Program-made: the position numbers and the translations under genes
Assembly (NCBI RefSeq): GCF_012911895.1
Contig: NZ_JAAXCV010000015.1
Location: 1 to 56,825 of the forward strand
Source: Bacillus sp. RO3
Lineage (GTDB): Bacteria > Bacillota > Bacilli > Bacillales > Bacillaceae_B
Direction of reading: 5' to 3'
Length of the DNA: 56,825 nt
In this document: positions 1 through 11,275 of the stretch, piece after piece
How positions within the stretch are numbered: position 1 is the stretch's first letter
Layout: the number at the start of each line of letters is the position of its first letter
Notes under the pieces: generated by a model
Told to the model about the DNA's origin: nothing
Database searches by the model: none
Seen by the model: only the letters and a program-made list of their open reading frames with translations

Positions 1-225
1 TAGCTAAAAGCCACCTTTCAACATTTCCTCATGCGAGGAAAGGAGTTATCCGGAAGTAGCCCGGGTTTCCCGGAGTTATCCCAGTGTTACAGGCAGGTTA
101 CCCACGTGTTACTCACCCGGCCGCCGCTGACTGATGGGAGCAAGCTACCATCAATCCGCTCGACTTGCATGTATTAGGCACGCCGCCAGCGTTCGTCCTG
201 AGCCAGGATCAAACTCGCCGATAAA
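1..225 (-). rRNA. rrs: 16S rRNA, 5' portion (partial)
   Basis: The reverse complement contains the universal 16S start (GAGTTTGATCCTGGCTCAG, about 196-214) followed by the first ~200 nt of the molecule. The mature 5' end by homology (UUUAUCGG...) falls near 225. The rest of the gene runs off the left edge. This is the first gene of a second rRNA operon, downstream of lysS, equivalent in position to rrnJ of B. subtilis. Confidence 0.97.
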
Positions 226-335
226 AGTTTGAATAGCTCTTAAAATAAATCTAGAAATAACGTTGACGTATTGTCTTGTTTTGTTCAGTTTTCAAGGTTC
301 AATGTGTAAGTGCTTCGTTTGAAGCGACCCTTTAA

Positions 336-364
336 ATATTACATTATCAACTCTTTAAAGTCAA
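336..364 (-). promoter_or_regulatory. rRNA operon promoter (sigma-A)
   Basis: On the minus strand TTGACT (359-364) and TAATAT (336-341) are separated by exactly 17 bp, with an A/T-rich stretch upstream. Transcription would start near 329, about 100 nt before the mature 16S end. The rest of the 226-607 gap is leader and A/T-rich DNA. A second TATAAT (511-516) has no convincing -35 partner. Confidence 0.75.
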
Positions 365-607
365 TAACTTTTTTTAAAAAGTTTTTTGTTGTTGTCCGCA
401 TTTCGCGGCAACAGATAATACTATACCACCATCTATTCCCGCGTGCAAGAGATTTATTGATGATTTTTCAAATTATATTCATTACCTGACAATCGACATT
501 CTTTTTGTACATTATAACGTAATAAAACGAGGGAGACTGTGTGTCATTCGTCCTGATACATAGAGAGAAGGAATGACTATTACAGCGGATCAGTTCTTTA
601 ATGAGAG

Positions 608-641
608 AAAAAAAACAGCAGAGGCTATGAGCCCCTGCTGC
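608..641 (-). terminator. lysS intrinsic terminator
   Basis: On the minus strand a G/C-rich stem (arms CAGCAGGGGCT and AGCCTCTGCTG, partly paired) is followed by eight T residues, directly after the lysS stop codon. Confidence 0.85.
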
Positions 642-657
642 TCTTCATCAGTATGAA

Positions 658-2208
<1,551 letters not shown>

Positions 2209-2288
2209 TTACACAATATCTATGTTTGTAACACCCCTAAAGTATGAGTTATTTCAGAAAGGTGTCCTTAGTGCGTTAAAAACATTTT

Positions 2289-2343
2289 AAAAAAGGCCGA
2301 TCCAACTTTAGCGACATGGTCACGTGTTGGTTCAAGCCTTTTC
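2289..2343 (-). terminator. long hairpin with T-run upstream of lysS
   Basis: On the minus strand AAAGGC and CCAAC pair with GTTGG and GCCTTT around an internal loop, followed by six T residues. It may end transcripts from the folate/yazB side or attenuate readthrough into lysS. Confidence 0.55.
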
Positions 2344-2354
2344 TAGAATAACAT

Positions 2355-2381
2355 AAAAAGAACGTCAGGTGAATGAACCTG
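2355..2381 (-). terminator. short terminator-like hairpin after yazB
   Basis: CAGGT(TCATTC)ACCTG followed by ACGTTCTTTTT on the minus strand, between yazB and lysS. A further perfect hairpin (GGACAA/TTGTCC, 2428-2444) lies between it and yazB. No coding sequence is seen in 2203-2537, where B. subtilis has dusB. Confidence 0.45.
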
Positions 2382-2537
2382 CATTCTCTTCGCTTTCTTT
2401 CCCTACGCACACACACCACCGGAGCAAGGACAACCCCATTGTCCAAACTGATAGCGCCTATCTTGAATCAAGCTCGGTCCTCTTCCTCGATTTCCTATCT
2501 TATCACTGGATGATATCGACATTTACCCACTGTCTGT

Positions 2538-2747
2538 CTATTCATCTGGAGGAATAAGGTCGTGTAGTGGAATGTTCAATACTTCTGCAACGTTCTCTAA
2601 GAAATCTTCCTTAGGTACCCGGCTGCCTCTTTCAATTTCTCCAAGGACAGATACCGAAATGGCCAATTCCCTGGCCAACCCTTCCTGGGTATACCCTTTT
2701 AGCTTTCTGAATGCACGAATGCGCCTTCCCCATTTATCTGTTTCCAT
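2538..2747 (-). CDS. yazB: small XRE-type HTH protein YazB
   Basis: A 69-residue protein that is essentially one Cro/CI helix-turn-helix domain: a 'GYTQEGLARELAISVSVLGE' recognition region followed by a conserved IERGSR turn. Likely a DNA-binding regulator; its target is not known to me. It overlaps the 3' end of folK by 49 bases in another frame, an arrangement also found in B. subtilis, so the two are translationally linked. AAGGAG lies upstream of the ATG. It is the last gene of the folate operon here; dusB, which follows it in B. subtilis, is absent. Confidence 0.85.
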   Translation of the reverse strand: METDKWGRRIRAFRKLKGYTQEGLARELAISVSVLGEIERGSRVPKEDFLENVAEVLNIPLHDLIPPDE

Positions 2748-3223
2748 AACCGAACTCCTTCTTTGTCAGGTATTTCGTCCAGAAAATCAACCAACGGGGC
2801 ATGAATAGATGGGTGCTCAAGGTTTGGAGCCACCTCTATTAACGGGACTAAAACAAATGCTCTTTCTTGCATCCTTGGATGTGGGATGAGAAGATTCTCT
2901 GATTCGATCATCTTGTCATCATAGAGTAGAATGTCCAGGTCAATGATGCGCGGACCCCATTTGAACTCTCTTTCCCTCCCAAGGTCAACTTCCACCTGCA
3001 AGCACTGATGCAAAAGAGTTTCTGGACTTAAACTGGTACGAATTTCAATGACCATATTCAAGAATTCACCTTGTTCTGTAAATCCTACCGGGTCTGTTTC
3101 ATATATGGAGGATCGTTTCGTTACCTCTATCTTACCATGACTGCCCAAGATGTTTATGGCTTTTTCTAAATAACCCTCCCTGGTTCCTATATTGGAACCA
3201 AGAGAAATGTATGCAGTATTCAT
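2699..3223 (-). CDS. folK: 2-amino-4-hydroxy-6-hydroxymethyldihydropteridine pyrophosphokinase
   Basis: Transfers pyrophosphate from ATP to hydroxymethyldihydropterin, making the substrate of FolP in folate synthesis. The 174-residue protein has the N-terminal 'AYISLGSNIG' signature and the metal/ATP-binding 'GPRIIDLDILLYD' motif near residue 95, as in HPPK. It starts one base after the folB stop codon and its tail overlaps yazB, so it sits inside the pab-fol operon. Length and motifs are normal. Confidence 0.96.
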   Translation of the reverse strand: MNTAYISLGSNIGTREGYLEKAINILGSHGKIEVTKRSSIYETDPVGFTEQGEFLNMVIEIRTSLSPETLLHQCLQVEVDLGREREFKWGPRIIDLDILLYDDKMIESENLLIPHPRMQERAFVLVPLIEVAPNLEHPSIHAPLVDFLDEIPDKEGVRLWKQINGEGAFVHSES

Positions 3224-3224
3224 C

Positions 3225-3584
3225 CTATCGACTCCTATTAATCTCCACCGCCACCGATTGGTAATGACCAGGAATGGGTGGGTCAGGCTTGATTAGTGTG
3301 ATTTTACAACTTTCTACGATTTCAAATGTATTTAAGATCCGGGAGGATATGTCTTCAGCCACTGACTCGACTAAATTCTTCGGTTCTCCCTCTACAACCG
3401 ATTTTGTTATGGAATAGATCTCTGCATAATTTACAGAATCCTCAAGCTTATCACTTTGACCGGATTTCCTTAAATCCAGATGCAACTCTACACTAACACG
3501 AAAACGTTGTCCAAGCTTGTTTTCTTCTTGAAATACACCATGATAGCCGTAAAACTCCATTTCATTCAATAAGATTTTATCCAT
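3225..3584 (-). CDS. folB: dihydroneopterin aldolase
   Basis: Converts dihydroneopterin to hydroxymethyldihydropterin and glycolaldehyde, the step before FolK. The 119-residue product starts MDKILLNEMEFYGYHGVF, with the conserved 'FYGYHGV' segment, and has the C-terminal 'KPDPPIPGHYQSV' region typical of the family. I chose the ATG at 3584, preceded by AAGGAG, over an upstream in-frame ATG with no ribosome site. With this start the gene overlaps the end of folP by 8 bases. Confidence 0.95.
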   Translation of the reverse strand: MDKILLNEMEFYGYHGVFQEENKLGQRFRVSVELHLDLRKSGQSDKLEDSVNYAEIYSITKSVVEGEPKNLVESVAEDISSRILNTFEIVESCKITLIKPDPPIPGHYQSVAVEINRSR

Positions 3585-4398
3585 ACCTCTTCTCCTTCCC
3601 AATGAGAGCATCCATCATTTTCGCCATGCGCGCCATTTCCTTTACGTCATGAACCCTGACGATGTGACAGCCTTTTTGTATCCCGTAGCAAACCGTCGCA
3701 CCCGTGCCTTCCATCCTTTCTTCTACCGGCAGATCAAGGACGTGTCCGATCAATGATTTCCGTGACGTTCCCAGTAGCACAGGGTAACCCAGTGAGACAA
3801 GAACATCCAAGTGCCTCATCATCTCTATGTTTAATGGAACGGTCTTAGCAAAACCAATTCCCGGGTCCAGGATGATTTGGTCATCCTTCACCCCTGCTTC
3901 TTTTACCAGAAAGATGCTTTCCTGAAGATCTTGTATCGCATCCCGTAAGAAGTGGGTATACTCCTTGTTATCACGATTGTGCATCAGGATGATGGGTGAA
4001 CCTGTTTCAGCGGCAACCCCCGCCATATCCGGATCCTTTTTCGCACCCCATACATCATTGATGATACTCGCTCCCGCTTCCAGTGCTTTACGTGCGGTTT
4101 CAGCCTTATATGTGTCAATGGAGATGGGGACATTCACTTCCTGGGAAATAGCTTCGATAATAGGTACAACCCTTGCTCTTTCTTCTTCCACAGGAACGAA
4201 TTGATGACCGGGCCGGGTCGACTCTCCACCAATGTCAATGATGTCAGCCCCCATCTCCACCATTTCTTTTGCCCGTTCAACTGCCCGTTCCCTCTCATTG
4301 AACGAACCCCCATCGGAGAATGAATCGGGTGTGATATTTAAAATCCCCATAATCAGGGTTTTCTTTGAAAAATCCAGTTCGTACTTTCCGCACTTCAT
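3577..4398 (-). CDS. folP: dihydropteroate synthase
   Basis: Joins p-aminobenzoate to hydroxymethyldihydropterin pyrophosphate; the sulfonamide target (sul in B. subtilis). The 273-residue TIM-barrel protein shows both DHPS signatures: 'GILNITPDSFSDGG' near residue 18 and 'DIGGESTRPGH' near residue 56, plus 'PGIGFAK' near 180. It shares one base with pabC (TAATG), so the two are translationally coupled. All substrates of the enzyme are made by genes of the same operon. Confidence 0.97.
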   Translation of the reverse strand: MKCGKYELDFSKKTLIMGILNITPDSFSDGGSFNERERAVERAKEMVEMGADIIDIGGESTRPGHQFVPVEEERARVVPIIEAISQEVNVPISIDTYKAETARKALEAGASIINDVWGAKKDPDMAGVAAETGSPIILMHNRDNKEYTHFLRDAIQDLQESIFLVKEAGVKDDQIILDPGIGFAKTVPLNIEMMRHLDVLVSLGYPVLLGTSRKSLIGHVLDLPVEERMEGTGATVCYGIQKGCHIVRVHDVKEMARMAKMMDALIGKEKRYG

Positions 4399-5267
4399 TA
4401 CTTGACTCCCCCCAGCTCGTCTATAGAATTCAAGTAGCGTGAATACCCCTTATACTGTTCATAAAGCATTCCCACAATCTCTCCGTTCCGGCCCGGAAAA
4501 TCGAAAGAATCAATTCGGTGAACCGGTATGAGTTCTTGAACAGAATTGGTGAAGAAAACCTCATCTGCTGCCAGTAAATCATCTTGCCGAAATAACCCTA
4601 TATGTACTGGTACTTGCTTTCGGGCTGCAAGAGCAAGAACAAATTGCCGCGTTATCCCGTTTAACAGTCCAGTTTCCACTCCGGGCGTATACAATTCTCC
4701 GTCTTTCACCCAGAAAAGATTGGATGTGATTCCTTCACAGAGATGGCCAGACTCCGTAATGAAAATCCCTTCCTTGTGAGGGGACAATCCAATTTCCCGC
4801 TTTGCCGCCATATTATTTAAGTAATGGTGGGATTTTAATCGTACCCCGGTCTCAGGAGTGTTTCTTCTTAACTGAAGAAACACTCCTTCTTTTTCTTTTA
4901 ACGGCACATAAGGAGGCAATTCCTTTTGGAAAAGGATCACCGTTGCATCTTCATAGGGAGTGGTTTTCAATCCTATCTCCCCTGCTCCTCCCGAAATATT
5001 GAACCGGCAATATGCGTCATTCAGGTTATTCTTATTCAGGAGGGTGGTGATGATCCACTTGATCTTTTCTTCATCCAGATCCGCTTCTATATTTAGTTCC
5101 TTCAATCCATAAGATAGCCTCTCCAAGTGATCCTTCAGCAGGAATGGATGTCCTTCATACGTCCGGAAGGTTTCAAACAAGCCCATCCCATATAAAAATC
5201 CGTGATCAAATGGAGAGATGGAAGCCTCTGACACATGAACGATTTCACCGTTAAGATAAAGGTACAT
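4398..5267 (-). CDS. pabC: 4-amino-4-deoxychorismate lyase
   Basis: PLP-dependent fold type IV enzyme that splits aminodeoxychorismate into p-aminobenzoate and pyruvate. The 289-residue protein begins 'MYLYLNGEIV' and has the family segments 'SPFDHGFLYG' (residues ~18-27), 'GLFETFRTY', the lysine-containing 'RLKSHHYLNN' (~147) and 'ESGHLCEGITSNLFWV' (~172-187). A branched-chain or D-amino-acid aminotransferase shares the fold, but its place between pabA and folP fixes the role. The pabA stop codon immediately precedes its ATG. Confidence 0.94.
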   Translation of the reverse strand: MYLYLNGEIVHVSEASISPFDHGFLYGMGLFETFRTYEGHPFLLKDHLERLSYGLKELNIEADLDEEKIKWIITTLLNKNNLNDAYCRFNISGGAGEIGLKTTPYEDATVILFQKELPPYVPLKEKEGVFLQLRRNTPETGVRLKSHHYLNNMAAKREIGLSPHKEGIFITESGHLCEGITSNLFWVKDGELYTPGVETGLLNGITRQFVLALAARKQVPVHIGLFRQDDLLAADEVFFTNSVQELIPVHRIDSFDFPGRNGEIVGMLYEQYKGYSRYLNSIDELGGVK

Positions 5268-5855
5268 TTACAGGACCACTTCAGCTTTTTTATACGTCAT
5301 TAAGAAGTTGAGGAGCAGCTGTTTCCCTTGTTCGGTCATGATGGATTCAGGGTGGAATTGCACGCCTTCGATGGGAAGATGTTTATGCCGGATCGCCATG
5401 ATCTCTCCTTCTTTTGTTTCGGCAGATATGTCGAAGCATCCGGGGAGGGTCTCTCTTTTAACAATCAAAGAATGATACCGGGTTGCATCAAATGGGTTCG
5501 GCATACCCTCGAAAATCGTTTTCCCATCATGGAGCATGGGAGAGACCTTTCCGTGCATCAACCGTTCAGCACGGATGACGTCCCCTCCGAAAACCTGGGC
5601 AATGGATTGATGACCTAAGCAAACACCAAAGATCGGAATCTTGCCTGCAAACGTGCGGATCGCCTCCATACTCACACCCGCTTCATTCGGGCTGCATGGG
5701 CCGGGGGAAATCATCAGATAATCTGGAGACAGCGCCTCTATTTCATCCACAGTAATCTCATCATTGCGTTTGACCAACAGTTCTTCACCAAGCTCTCCTA
5801 AAAATTGCACAAGGTTGTAGGTGAAGGAATCATAGTTATCAATCATCAGAATCAT
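5268..5855 (-). CDS. pabA: aminodeoxychorismate/anthranilate synthase glutamine amidotransferase subunit
   Basis: Supplies ammonia from glutamine to PabB, and in B. subtilis also to anthranilate synthase (TrpE). The 195-residue class I amidotransferase has '[12 protein letters not shown]' at the N-terminus, the nucleophile cysteine in 'FGVCLGHQ' (near residue 79) and the His-Glu pair in 'QFHPES' (near 168-173). The start at 5855 has GGAAGGAG upstream and overlaps the pabB stop by 4 bases (ATGA). A dual PAB/tryptophan role is an inference from the B. subtilis counterpart. Confidence 0.95.
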   Translation of the reverse strand: MILMIDNYDSFTYNLVQFLGELGEELLVKRNDEITVDEIEALSPDYLMISPGPCSPNEAGVSMEAIRTFAGKIPIFGVCLGHQSIAQVFGGDVIRAERLMHGKVSPMLHDGKTIFEGMPNPFDATRYHSLIVKRETLPGCFDISAETKEGEIMAIRHKHLPIEGVQFHPESIMTEQGKQLLLNFLMTYKKAEVVL

Positions 5856-7249
5856 AGGGTTTCTCCTTCCGCCCTGGCTTTTGCGACCCAAAGGGCTTTA
5901 GCTTTCTTCAGAGATTCTTTGTATTCATACTTAGGGTTGGAATCAATCACTACACCGGCTCCCGCTTGAATATGGGCTTTCCCTGCTTTCACAAGCATGG
6001 TCCTGATGACAATATTCAATTCCATGTCTCCATTGACGCCAATCCAGCCGATGGATCCAGTGTAAATCCCTCTTCTTACCGGTTCGAGCTCTTCAATGAT
6101 TTCCATCGTCCTCACTTTTGGGGCTCCTGTAATGGTTCCTCCGGGAAAAACAGACCGTATAAGATCCGCTCCGGTTTTCATTTCATCTAGTGTTCCTCGC
6201 ACATTTGAAACAATGTGCATAACGTGCGAGTATTTCTCGATCACCATGAATTCATTGACCTCGACCGTCCCATACCGGCATACTCTCCCCAGATCATTCC
6301 GTTCCAAATCCACAAGCATGACATGCTCCGCTCGTTCTTTTTCGTTATTGATCAGTTCAAGGGCAAGCTTCTCATCCTCTTCGGCATCTTTCCCACGGGA
6401 GCGTGTACCGGCGATCGGTCTTGTACTTACTTCGGTTCCTTTTTTCTTCACCAGCAGTTCCGGCGAACCTGAAACAATTTGAAAGTCCGGACTTTGTATA
6501 TAGCTCATATAAGGAGAGGGGTTTAATTCACGAAGTTTCTTATAAACGGTGAAAGGATCAGCCTTCAACTCTTGAGATTGTCGTACAGATAGATTCACCT
6601 GAAAAACATCCCCCTGAGAGATATATGCCTGAATCTTTTTCACAGCTTCCGAGAAATCTTCCTCACCCATGGAAACTTCAATTCCTGCCGTATTTCCACC
6701 ACCATGGACCACGTCTTTCTCGTCCATGGAAGCTAGAGCATCCATCCATGCCGATGTCCACTTTGCGAGTTTTTCCGGCGCGGACTTTTCATCAGAGAGG
6801 ATCATCGTCCATAATGTGTTTTCCTGATGATCGAAGACGGCCCATTCCACCAGGTAGTAAAAAAAGAGATCCGGTATCTTCAGGTCATCATGCCCCAGTT
6901 CCGGAAGTCTCTCGATCTTCCTGGCATAATCATAACTAAGAAACCCGATTACGCCCCCTTGAAAGTCAGGCAGATCCTCTCTCCGTTCCGTTCTATGGGG
7001 CTTCATCCATCTTTCCATTTGAATCAACGGGTCTCCATTTATCGTTTCAATCCCGGAAGAATCTTGTATCCGCAACCCTTCAGGAATGCTTTGTAGAATC
7101 ACGTCAGGTTTAAGTCCAGCAACGCTATATCGTCCACCCCGTCCACTTTCTAACAAAATATGATGTGGCTGGTGTTGGCTAAGTTGTTCGTATGCTGCAA
7201 AGAATAGTTCTTTTGTTGTATGGTTTTTATGAAAATATAGGTGCTGCAC
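5852..7249 (-). CDS. pabB: aminodeoxychorismate synthase component I
   Basis: Aminates chorismate to 4-amino-4-deoxychorismate using ammonia from PabA. The 465-residue protein belongs to the chorismate-binding family (TrpE/PabB/MenF): '[12 protein letters not shown]' near residue 215, 'PSPYMSYI', '[12 protein letters not shown]', '[20 protein letters not shown]' and '[18 protein letters not shown]' are the core signatures. The start is a GTG at 7249 with a purine-rich GAGGGG just upstream. It is the first gene of the folate operon, about 215 bp after cysK. Confidence 0.94.
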   Translation of the reverse strand: MQHLYFHKNHTTKELFFAAYEQLSQHQPHHILLESGRGGRYSVAGLKPDVILQSIPEGLRIQDSSGIETINGDPLIQMERWMKPHRTERREDLPDFQGGVIGFLSYDYARKIERLPELGHDDLKIPDLFFYYLVEWAVFDHQENTLWTMILSDEKSAPEKLAKWTSAWMDALASMDEKDVVHGGGNTAGIEVSMGEEDFSEAVKKIQAYISQGDVFQVNLSVRQSQELKADPFTVYKKLRELNPSPYMSYIQSPDFQIVSGSPELLVKKKGTEVSTRPIAGTRSRGKDAEEDEKLALELINNEKERAEHVMLVDLERNDLGRVCRYGTVEVNEFMVIEKYSHVMHIVSNVRGTLDEMKTGADLIRSVFPGGTITGAPKVRTMEIIEELEPVRRGIYTGSIGWIGVNGDMELNIVIRTMLVKAGKAHIQAGAGVVIDSNPKYEYKESLKKAKALWVAKARAEGETL

Positions 7250-7416
7250 TGACCCCTCACACTCCTAATCATTATCTCCCTTTATGATACATGAACTTCA
7301 GGAAGGTTTCATCGTTAAAAACTTGAAATTATGCGGGGAGAATCAGGAAGGAGCCATCAGAAAACGGGTGAAGCGGAGGATAAACGATTACTTCCTTCTC
7401 TTTAATCAGACTAACC

Positions 7417-7452
7417 AAAAAAGGATCCTGAAGAGATGATTCTTCAGGACCC
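7417..7452 (-). terminator. cysK intrinsic terminator
   Basis: GGTCCTGAAGA pairs with TCTTCAGGATCC on the minus strand, followed by six T residues, 13 bp after the cysK stop. Confidence 0.9.
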
Positions 7453-7464
7453 GACACGGTTTAC

Positions 7465-8394
7465 TTATTCTTCATCAAATTGATAAAGGGGTGTGCTCAA
7501 GTAGCGTTCTCCGTTGCTAGGAATGATGGCAAGCACTTTTTTACCTTTCCCCAACTTCTTTGCCACTTCAAGGGCCGCGTAAATGGCCGCTCCTGAGGAG
7601 ATGCCTCCGAGGATCCCTTCTTCTTTAGCTGCTCTCCTTGCATATTCGAAGGCAGCGTCTTTTTCAACTTGAATGACGTGATTATAGACATCTGTATCCA
7701 AAATATCAGGAATGAACCCTGCACCGATTCCCTGGATTTTGTGAGGACCAGGCTTTCCTCCTGATAATACAGGTGAATCAGACGGTTCCACAGCATATAG
7801 CTCAATGGAAGGATAATGCTTCTTAAGAACTTCACCTGCACCTGTAATCGTACCGCCTGTACCTATCCCTGCAATGAAAGCATCCAGTTGATCACCCATT
7901 TGCTCTACGATCTCAGGGCCGGTCGTTTCCCGATGAACGTTGGGGTTAGCGGCATTCTTGAATTGCTGGGGCATGAAATAGCCTTTTTCGTTGGCCAGTT
8001 CCTCAGCTTTCCTAATGGCTCCTCCCATACCTTCAGAGCCCGGGGTCAACACTAATTCAGCTCCGTAAGCACGCAGCAGATTACGTCTTTCCATACTCAT
8101 GGTGTCAGGCATGACCAGTAATGCACGGTAACCTTTGGCTGCAGCCACCATCGCCAGACCAATCCCTGTATTTCCGCTCGTCGGCTCTACAATCGTGTCT
8201 CCAGGCTTGATCGTACCAGACGCTTCTCCTGCTTCAATCATCGCTAATGCAATTCGGTCTTTTACAGAGCTTCCCGGGTTCATATATTCTAATTTCAAAT
8301 AAACATCCGCACTATCTTGATCTACTAATCGATTCAATTTGACCACCGGGGTCTGACCTACTAATTCCGAAATTGAATTCGCTACTCTCACCAT
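7465..8394 (-). CDS. cysK: cysteine synthase A (O-acetylserine sulfhydrylase)
   Basis: PLP enzyme that makes cysteine from O-acetylserine and sulfide; in B. subtilis CysK also partners the repressor CymR. The 309-residue protein has the PLP lysine in 'NPGSSVKDR' (near residue 43), the substrate loop '[10 protein letters not shown]' (~70) and the phosphate-binding '[10 protein letters not shown]' (~178). I take the ATG at 8394 (MVRVANS) because family members begin there and purine-rich AGGAG/GAGG lies upstream. A TTG eight codons earlier is possible. It is a single-gene unit with its own promoter and terminator. Confidence 0.96.
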   Translation of the reverse strand: MVRVANSISELVGQTPVVKLNRLVDQDSADVYLKLEYMNPGSSVKDRIALAMIEAGEASGTIKPGDTIVEPTSGNTGIGLAMVAAAKGYRALLVMPDTMSMERRNLLRAYGAELVLTPGSEGMGGAIRKAEELANEKGYFMPQQFKNAANPNVHRETTGPEIVEQMGDQLDAFIAGIGTGGTITGAGEVLKKHYPSIELYAVEPSDSPVLSGGKPGPHKIQGIGAGFIPDILDTDVYNHVIQVEKDAAFEYARRAAKEEGILGGISSGAAIYAALEVAKKLGKGKKVLAIIPSNGERYLSTPLYQFDEE

Positions 8395-8440
8395 TTCCTC
8401 TATCACTCCTAATTCCAAGTAAATTTGTTGGTTTTACAAA

Positions 8441-8469
8441 AATGTAACAATATTCAATCAATTTGTCAA
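8441..8469 (-). promoter_or_regulatory. cysK sigma-A promoter
   Basis: TTGACA (8464-8469) and TACATT (8441-8446) on the minus strand are separated by 17 bp. The start would be near 8434, about 40 nt before the ATG. CymR control is known for cysK in B. subtilis, but I could not identify a CymR site with confidence. Confidence 0.8.
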
Positions 8470-8575
8470 TTAAAAAACGTTTTGCTTCGTCTTTCTATTC
8501 TGCTGTCACCCTTCGCCGTTAACACAGGATCACTACGTTATATGTATGCACATTCCAATTATCCTATGTTACGTT

Positions 8576-8604
8576 AAAAAGCTTCTCTCTATGTAAAAGA
8601 AGCT
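8576..8604 (-). terminator. terminator after yacD
   Basis: AGCTTCT and AGAAGCT form a 7 bp stem followed by TTTTT on the minus strand, separating yacD from cysK. Confidence 0.8.
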
Positions 8605-8626
8605 GACCTAAACGGCCAGCCCCTTC

Positions 8627-9517
8627 CTACTTCTGTTTTCCATAGAACCATTCCACTCCAACCTCTTCCCAGAATGACTCAGGCTGCAGGGGTGTCTCTA
8701 TTTGTTCTAATGCGATCTGTCTCCGAATCTGAGATTTTACCTCTTTGAACGAAAAGTGCCTTTCTTTCAACACATCTTCAACATAGTAAATCACGTATTC
8801 TGAATCCTGTTTAATCGGCTTTGTCCATTCCCCCGCTGATAAGGAGTCTATTTCTTCGGATGCATCTGACGACAGGAAATCTCCATCCAGGGGAACATAT
8901 CCGATGTCCCCGCCTAAATGTGCGCTTTTCTCATCGTTGGACCGCTCCATGGCCAGTGCTTCAAAGTTCGAACCGGCTTCAAGTTCTTCAATGGCTTGCT
9001 CTGCCTCTGATAGGTCCTGCACCTTCAACTGCTTCAGCTTAAACATCTTAGAGATATCATACAAATGCTCATTTTGTTCATAAAAGCTCTTTAAGTCTTT
9101 GTCAGGCACTTGGACATCCTTGGTAAGGATCTCCTCTAATAACAATTCTGACCTGATTTGATCCTTAAGAGAATCTTCATTCTCTAGATTCTCTTCGTCG
9201 AAGGCATTGTAAACCGACTGAATAAAATAATATTCCTGCTCGACTTCCTTATCTGAGACGGAGATATCGTATTTTTTGGCCAAATGATCGATTACTTGCT
9301 CGTTGATCAATTCCCTCAGCTCTTCTTTTCCATATTTCTGCTCAAGGGAATATAGCCAATCCTCCCGGGTAACAGACTCACCGCCAACCGATGCTACGAC
9401 TTCAGGTGTAACAATTGCACCAGAAGACCATTTCCACACCAGCGTGATCATATTTGTGACAAGCAGTATTCCTATGATAACCACGAGTACAGACCTTTTA
9501 AGTCTCATTTCTCCCAT
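8627..9517 (-). CDS. yacD: membrane-anchored parvulin-type peptidyl-prolyl isomerase (PrsA-like YacD)
   Basis: Probably a foldase-like protein on the outer face of the membrane. The 296-residue product has one N-terminal hydrophobic segment (about residues 9-27) that acts as signal or anchor, with no lipobox cysteine, a SurA-N-like region, and a parvulin-like domain at about 160-255 ('GSNFEALAMERSND', 'GGDIGYV'). Catalytic competence cannot be judged from sequence alone. An ATG three codons downstream (9508) is an equally possible start. It lies 16 bp downstream of hslO, as in B. subtilis. Confidence 0.85.
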   Translation of the reverse strand: MGEMRLKRSVLVVIIGILLVTNMITLVWKWSSGAIVTPEVVASVGGESVTREDWLYSLEQKYGKEELRELINEQVIDHLAKKYDISVSDKEVEQEYYFIQSVYNAFDEENLENEDSLKDQIRSELLLEEILTKDVQVPDKDLKSFYEQNEHLYDISKMFKLKQLKVQDLSEAEQAIEELEAGSNFEALAMERSNDEKSAHLGGDIGYVPLDGDFLSSDASEEIDSLSAGEWTKPIKQDSEYVIYYVEDVLKERHFSFKEVKSQIRRQIALEQIETPLQPESFWEEVGVEWFYGKQK

Positions 9518-9533
9518 TCTCCCTGAATCTCAT

Positions 9534-10415
9534 TTATTGCTTAGCGCTTGATTTCAATTCTTCAAGTTCTTCTTTAGAAAACTCATACGTTTCATTACAG
9601 AAGTGACAGCTCGCTTCTGCACTTCCATCTTCATCAATCATCTCCTGGATTTCCTGTTCCCCCAAGCTGATGATGGCATTAGAGAATCGCTCTTTGTTAC
9701 ACTGACATTTGAATGCAACAGGCAGCGTTTCAAGTACCTTGACTTCCCCTTCCCCGAGTACTTCTTCCAATATCTCTTCAGGGGTGAGGCCCTTTTCGAT
9801 CAATTTAGAGATCGGCGGGATTTTAGCCAGGCGCTCCTCAATCTTGGTAATCGTTTCGTCATCTGTTCCCGGCATTAGCTGCAGAATGAAACCACCCGCT
9901 GCGAGTATTGAATTGTCGGGATTCACCAGTACACCCACACCCACCGAAGAAGGCACTTGTTCTGAAGTAACGAAATAATATGTGAAGTCTTCTCCTAGTT
10001 CTCCTGATACAATGGGAACCTGACCGGAGAAATGATCTCTCATACCAATATCTTTTACAATGGATAACGTTCCTGTCGTACCGACCGCACGGCGTACATC
10101 AAGCTTTCCGTGCTCGTTCAGATCAAAGTGCACATGAGGATTGGTCACGTATCCCCTGACTTCTCCTTTTGCATTGCTATCAACAAGAATCGCACCGATC
10201 GGGCCTCCACCTTCGACCTTAATCGTTAATTTATTTTCCCCTTTGAGCATGGCCCCCATCATGACTCCTGCACTTATGCTTCGTCCTAACGCCGCTGATG
10301 CAGTCGGCCATGTTCCATGTCTTCTTTGTGCTTCCCCTACTGTATCCGTACTTTTCACTGCATAAGCACGTACCTGTCCGTTATAGGCTAACGCTTTTAC
10401 TAAATAGTCGCTCAT
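9534..10415 (-). CDS. hslO: redox-regulated chaperone Hsp33
   Basis: Holdase chaperone activated by oxidation, protecting cytosolic proteins under oxidative stress. The 293-residue protein ends in the zinc/redox switch: CxC in '[10 protein letters not shown]' (near residue 235) and CxxC in 'CHFCNETY' (near 267), the four cysteines expected. The N-terminal '[18 protein letters not shown]' region is also diagnostic. The ATG at 10415 has AAGGAG eight bases upstream; a further in-frame ATG lacks one. It starts 22 bp after coaX. Confidence 0.97.
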   Translation of the reverse strand: MSDYLVKALAYNGQVRAYAVKSTDTVGEAQRRHGTWPTASAALGRSISAGVMMGAMLKGENKLTIKVEGGGPIGAILVDSNAKGEVRGYVTNPHVHFDLNEHGKLDVRRAVGTTGTLSIVKDIGMRDHFSGQVPIVSGELGEDFTYYFVTSEQVPSSVGVGVLVNPDNSILAAGGFILQLMPGTDDETITKIEERLAKIPPISKLIEKGLTPEEILEEVLGEGEVKVLETLPVAFKCQCNKERFSNAIISLGEQEIQEMIDEDGSAEASCHFCNETYEFSKEELEELKSSAKQ

Positions 10416-10437
10416 AATTGAAGCTCCTTTCACTTAC

Positions 10438-11205
10438 TCAGATCATATTTCTCTTGTAGATTAATTTTAAGCCCTTTAATGTCAGGAAGGGGTCTACTAC
10501 GTCGATGCTGTTGGATTCTTTCGAAATCAACGACGCCAGTCCTCCCGTGGCAATGACGGTCGGTTCCTTCTTACTTTGTGCTTTCATTCTTTGAACGATA
10601 CCTTCCACTTGTCCAACATACCCATAAAGAATACCTGCCTGCATGGCCGTTACGGTATTCTTTCCGATAATATGTTCTGGACGGGCAATTTCAATCCTCG
10701 GTAATTTAGCCGCCTTCGAATAAAGGGCCTCTGTGGAAATACCAATTCCAGGCGCGATGGCACCGCCCATATATTGTCTTTCTTCATTGATATAGCAATA
10801 TGTCGTCGCTGTACCGAAATCGACAATGATGAGAGGTCCACCATATTCATGAATGCCGGCGACAGCGTTTACGATTCGATCGGCTCCGACTTCTCTTGGG
10901 TTTTCATACTTGATATTTAAACCGGTTTTAATCCCGGGTCCGACGACGAGAGGAGTGATATTAAAGTACTTCTCGCACATACGTTCCAAACTGAACATAA
11001 TTGGAGGAACTACGGAGGAAATGATGATTCCGTCAATTTCATCAAACGTAAGCTTCGCATGCTCAAACAGATTCTTCACAAGCATTCCAAATTCATCTTC
11101 CGTTTTATGTCGATTCGTTTCAGCTCTCCAATGATATTTTAAATGGTCATTTTCATACACACCAAACACTATATTGGTATTCCCTACATCCATTACAAAA
11201 ATCAA
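10438..11205 (-). CDS. coaX: type III pantothenate kinase
   Basis: First step of coenzyme A synthesis, phosphorylating pantothenate. The 255-residue ASKHA-fold protein has the N-terminal phosphate loop '[12 protein letters not shown]', the '[15 protein letters not shown]' motif (near residue 97-111), 'VDFGTATTY' (~123) and '[11 protein letters not shown]' (~144), which define CoaX rather than CoaA. I chose the TTG at 11205 because AGGTGAGG is positioned for it; a GTG three codons upstream sits inside that ribosome site. It forms a unit with hslO and yacD. Confidence 0.95.
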   Translation of the reverse strand: MIFVMDVGNTNIVFGVYENDHLKYHWRAETNRHKTEDEFGMLVKNLFEHAKLTFDEIDGIIISSVVPPIMFSLERMCEKYFNITPLVVGPGIKTGLNIKYENPREVGADRIVNAVAGIHEYGGPLIIVDFGTATTYCYINEERQYMGGAIAPGIGISTEALYSKAAKLPRIEIARPEHIIGKNTVTAMQAGILYGYVGQVEGIVQRMKAQSKKEPTVIATGGLASLISKESNSIDVVDPFLTLKGLKLIYKRNMI

Positions 11206-11246
11206 TATCCTCACCTACTAAGCCAATTGTTTTCACACTGCCAACA

Positions 11247-11252
11247 TCATAC
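11247..11252 (-). promoter_or_regulatory. extended -10 promoter of coaX
   Basis: TGGTATGAT on the minus strand is an extended -10 (TGn-TATGAT) about 42 bp upstream of the coaX start. The expected -35 position abuts the first repeat copy and matches poorly, as extended -10 promoters allow. Confidence 0.45.
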
Positions 11253-11275
11253 CATAATTTATTTAGAATAGGTAC

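Noticed and set aside
511..516. TATAAT on the minus strand as a second rRNA promoter
   Set aside because: No acceptable -35 at 16-18 bp; the promoter at 336-364 is far better.
2350..2530. T-box riboswitch upstream of lysS
   Set aside because: There are hairpins and a GGTGG-like stretch, but no proper T-box sequence paired with an antiterminator/terminator could be made out.
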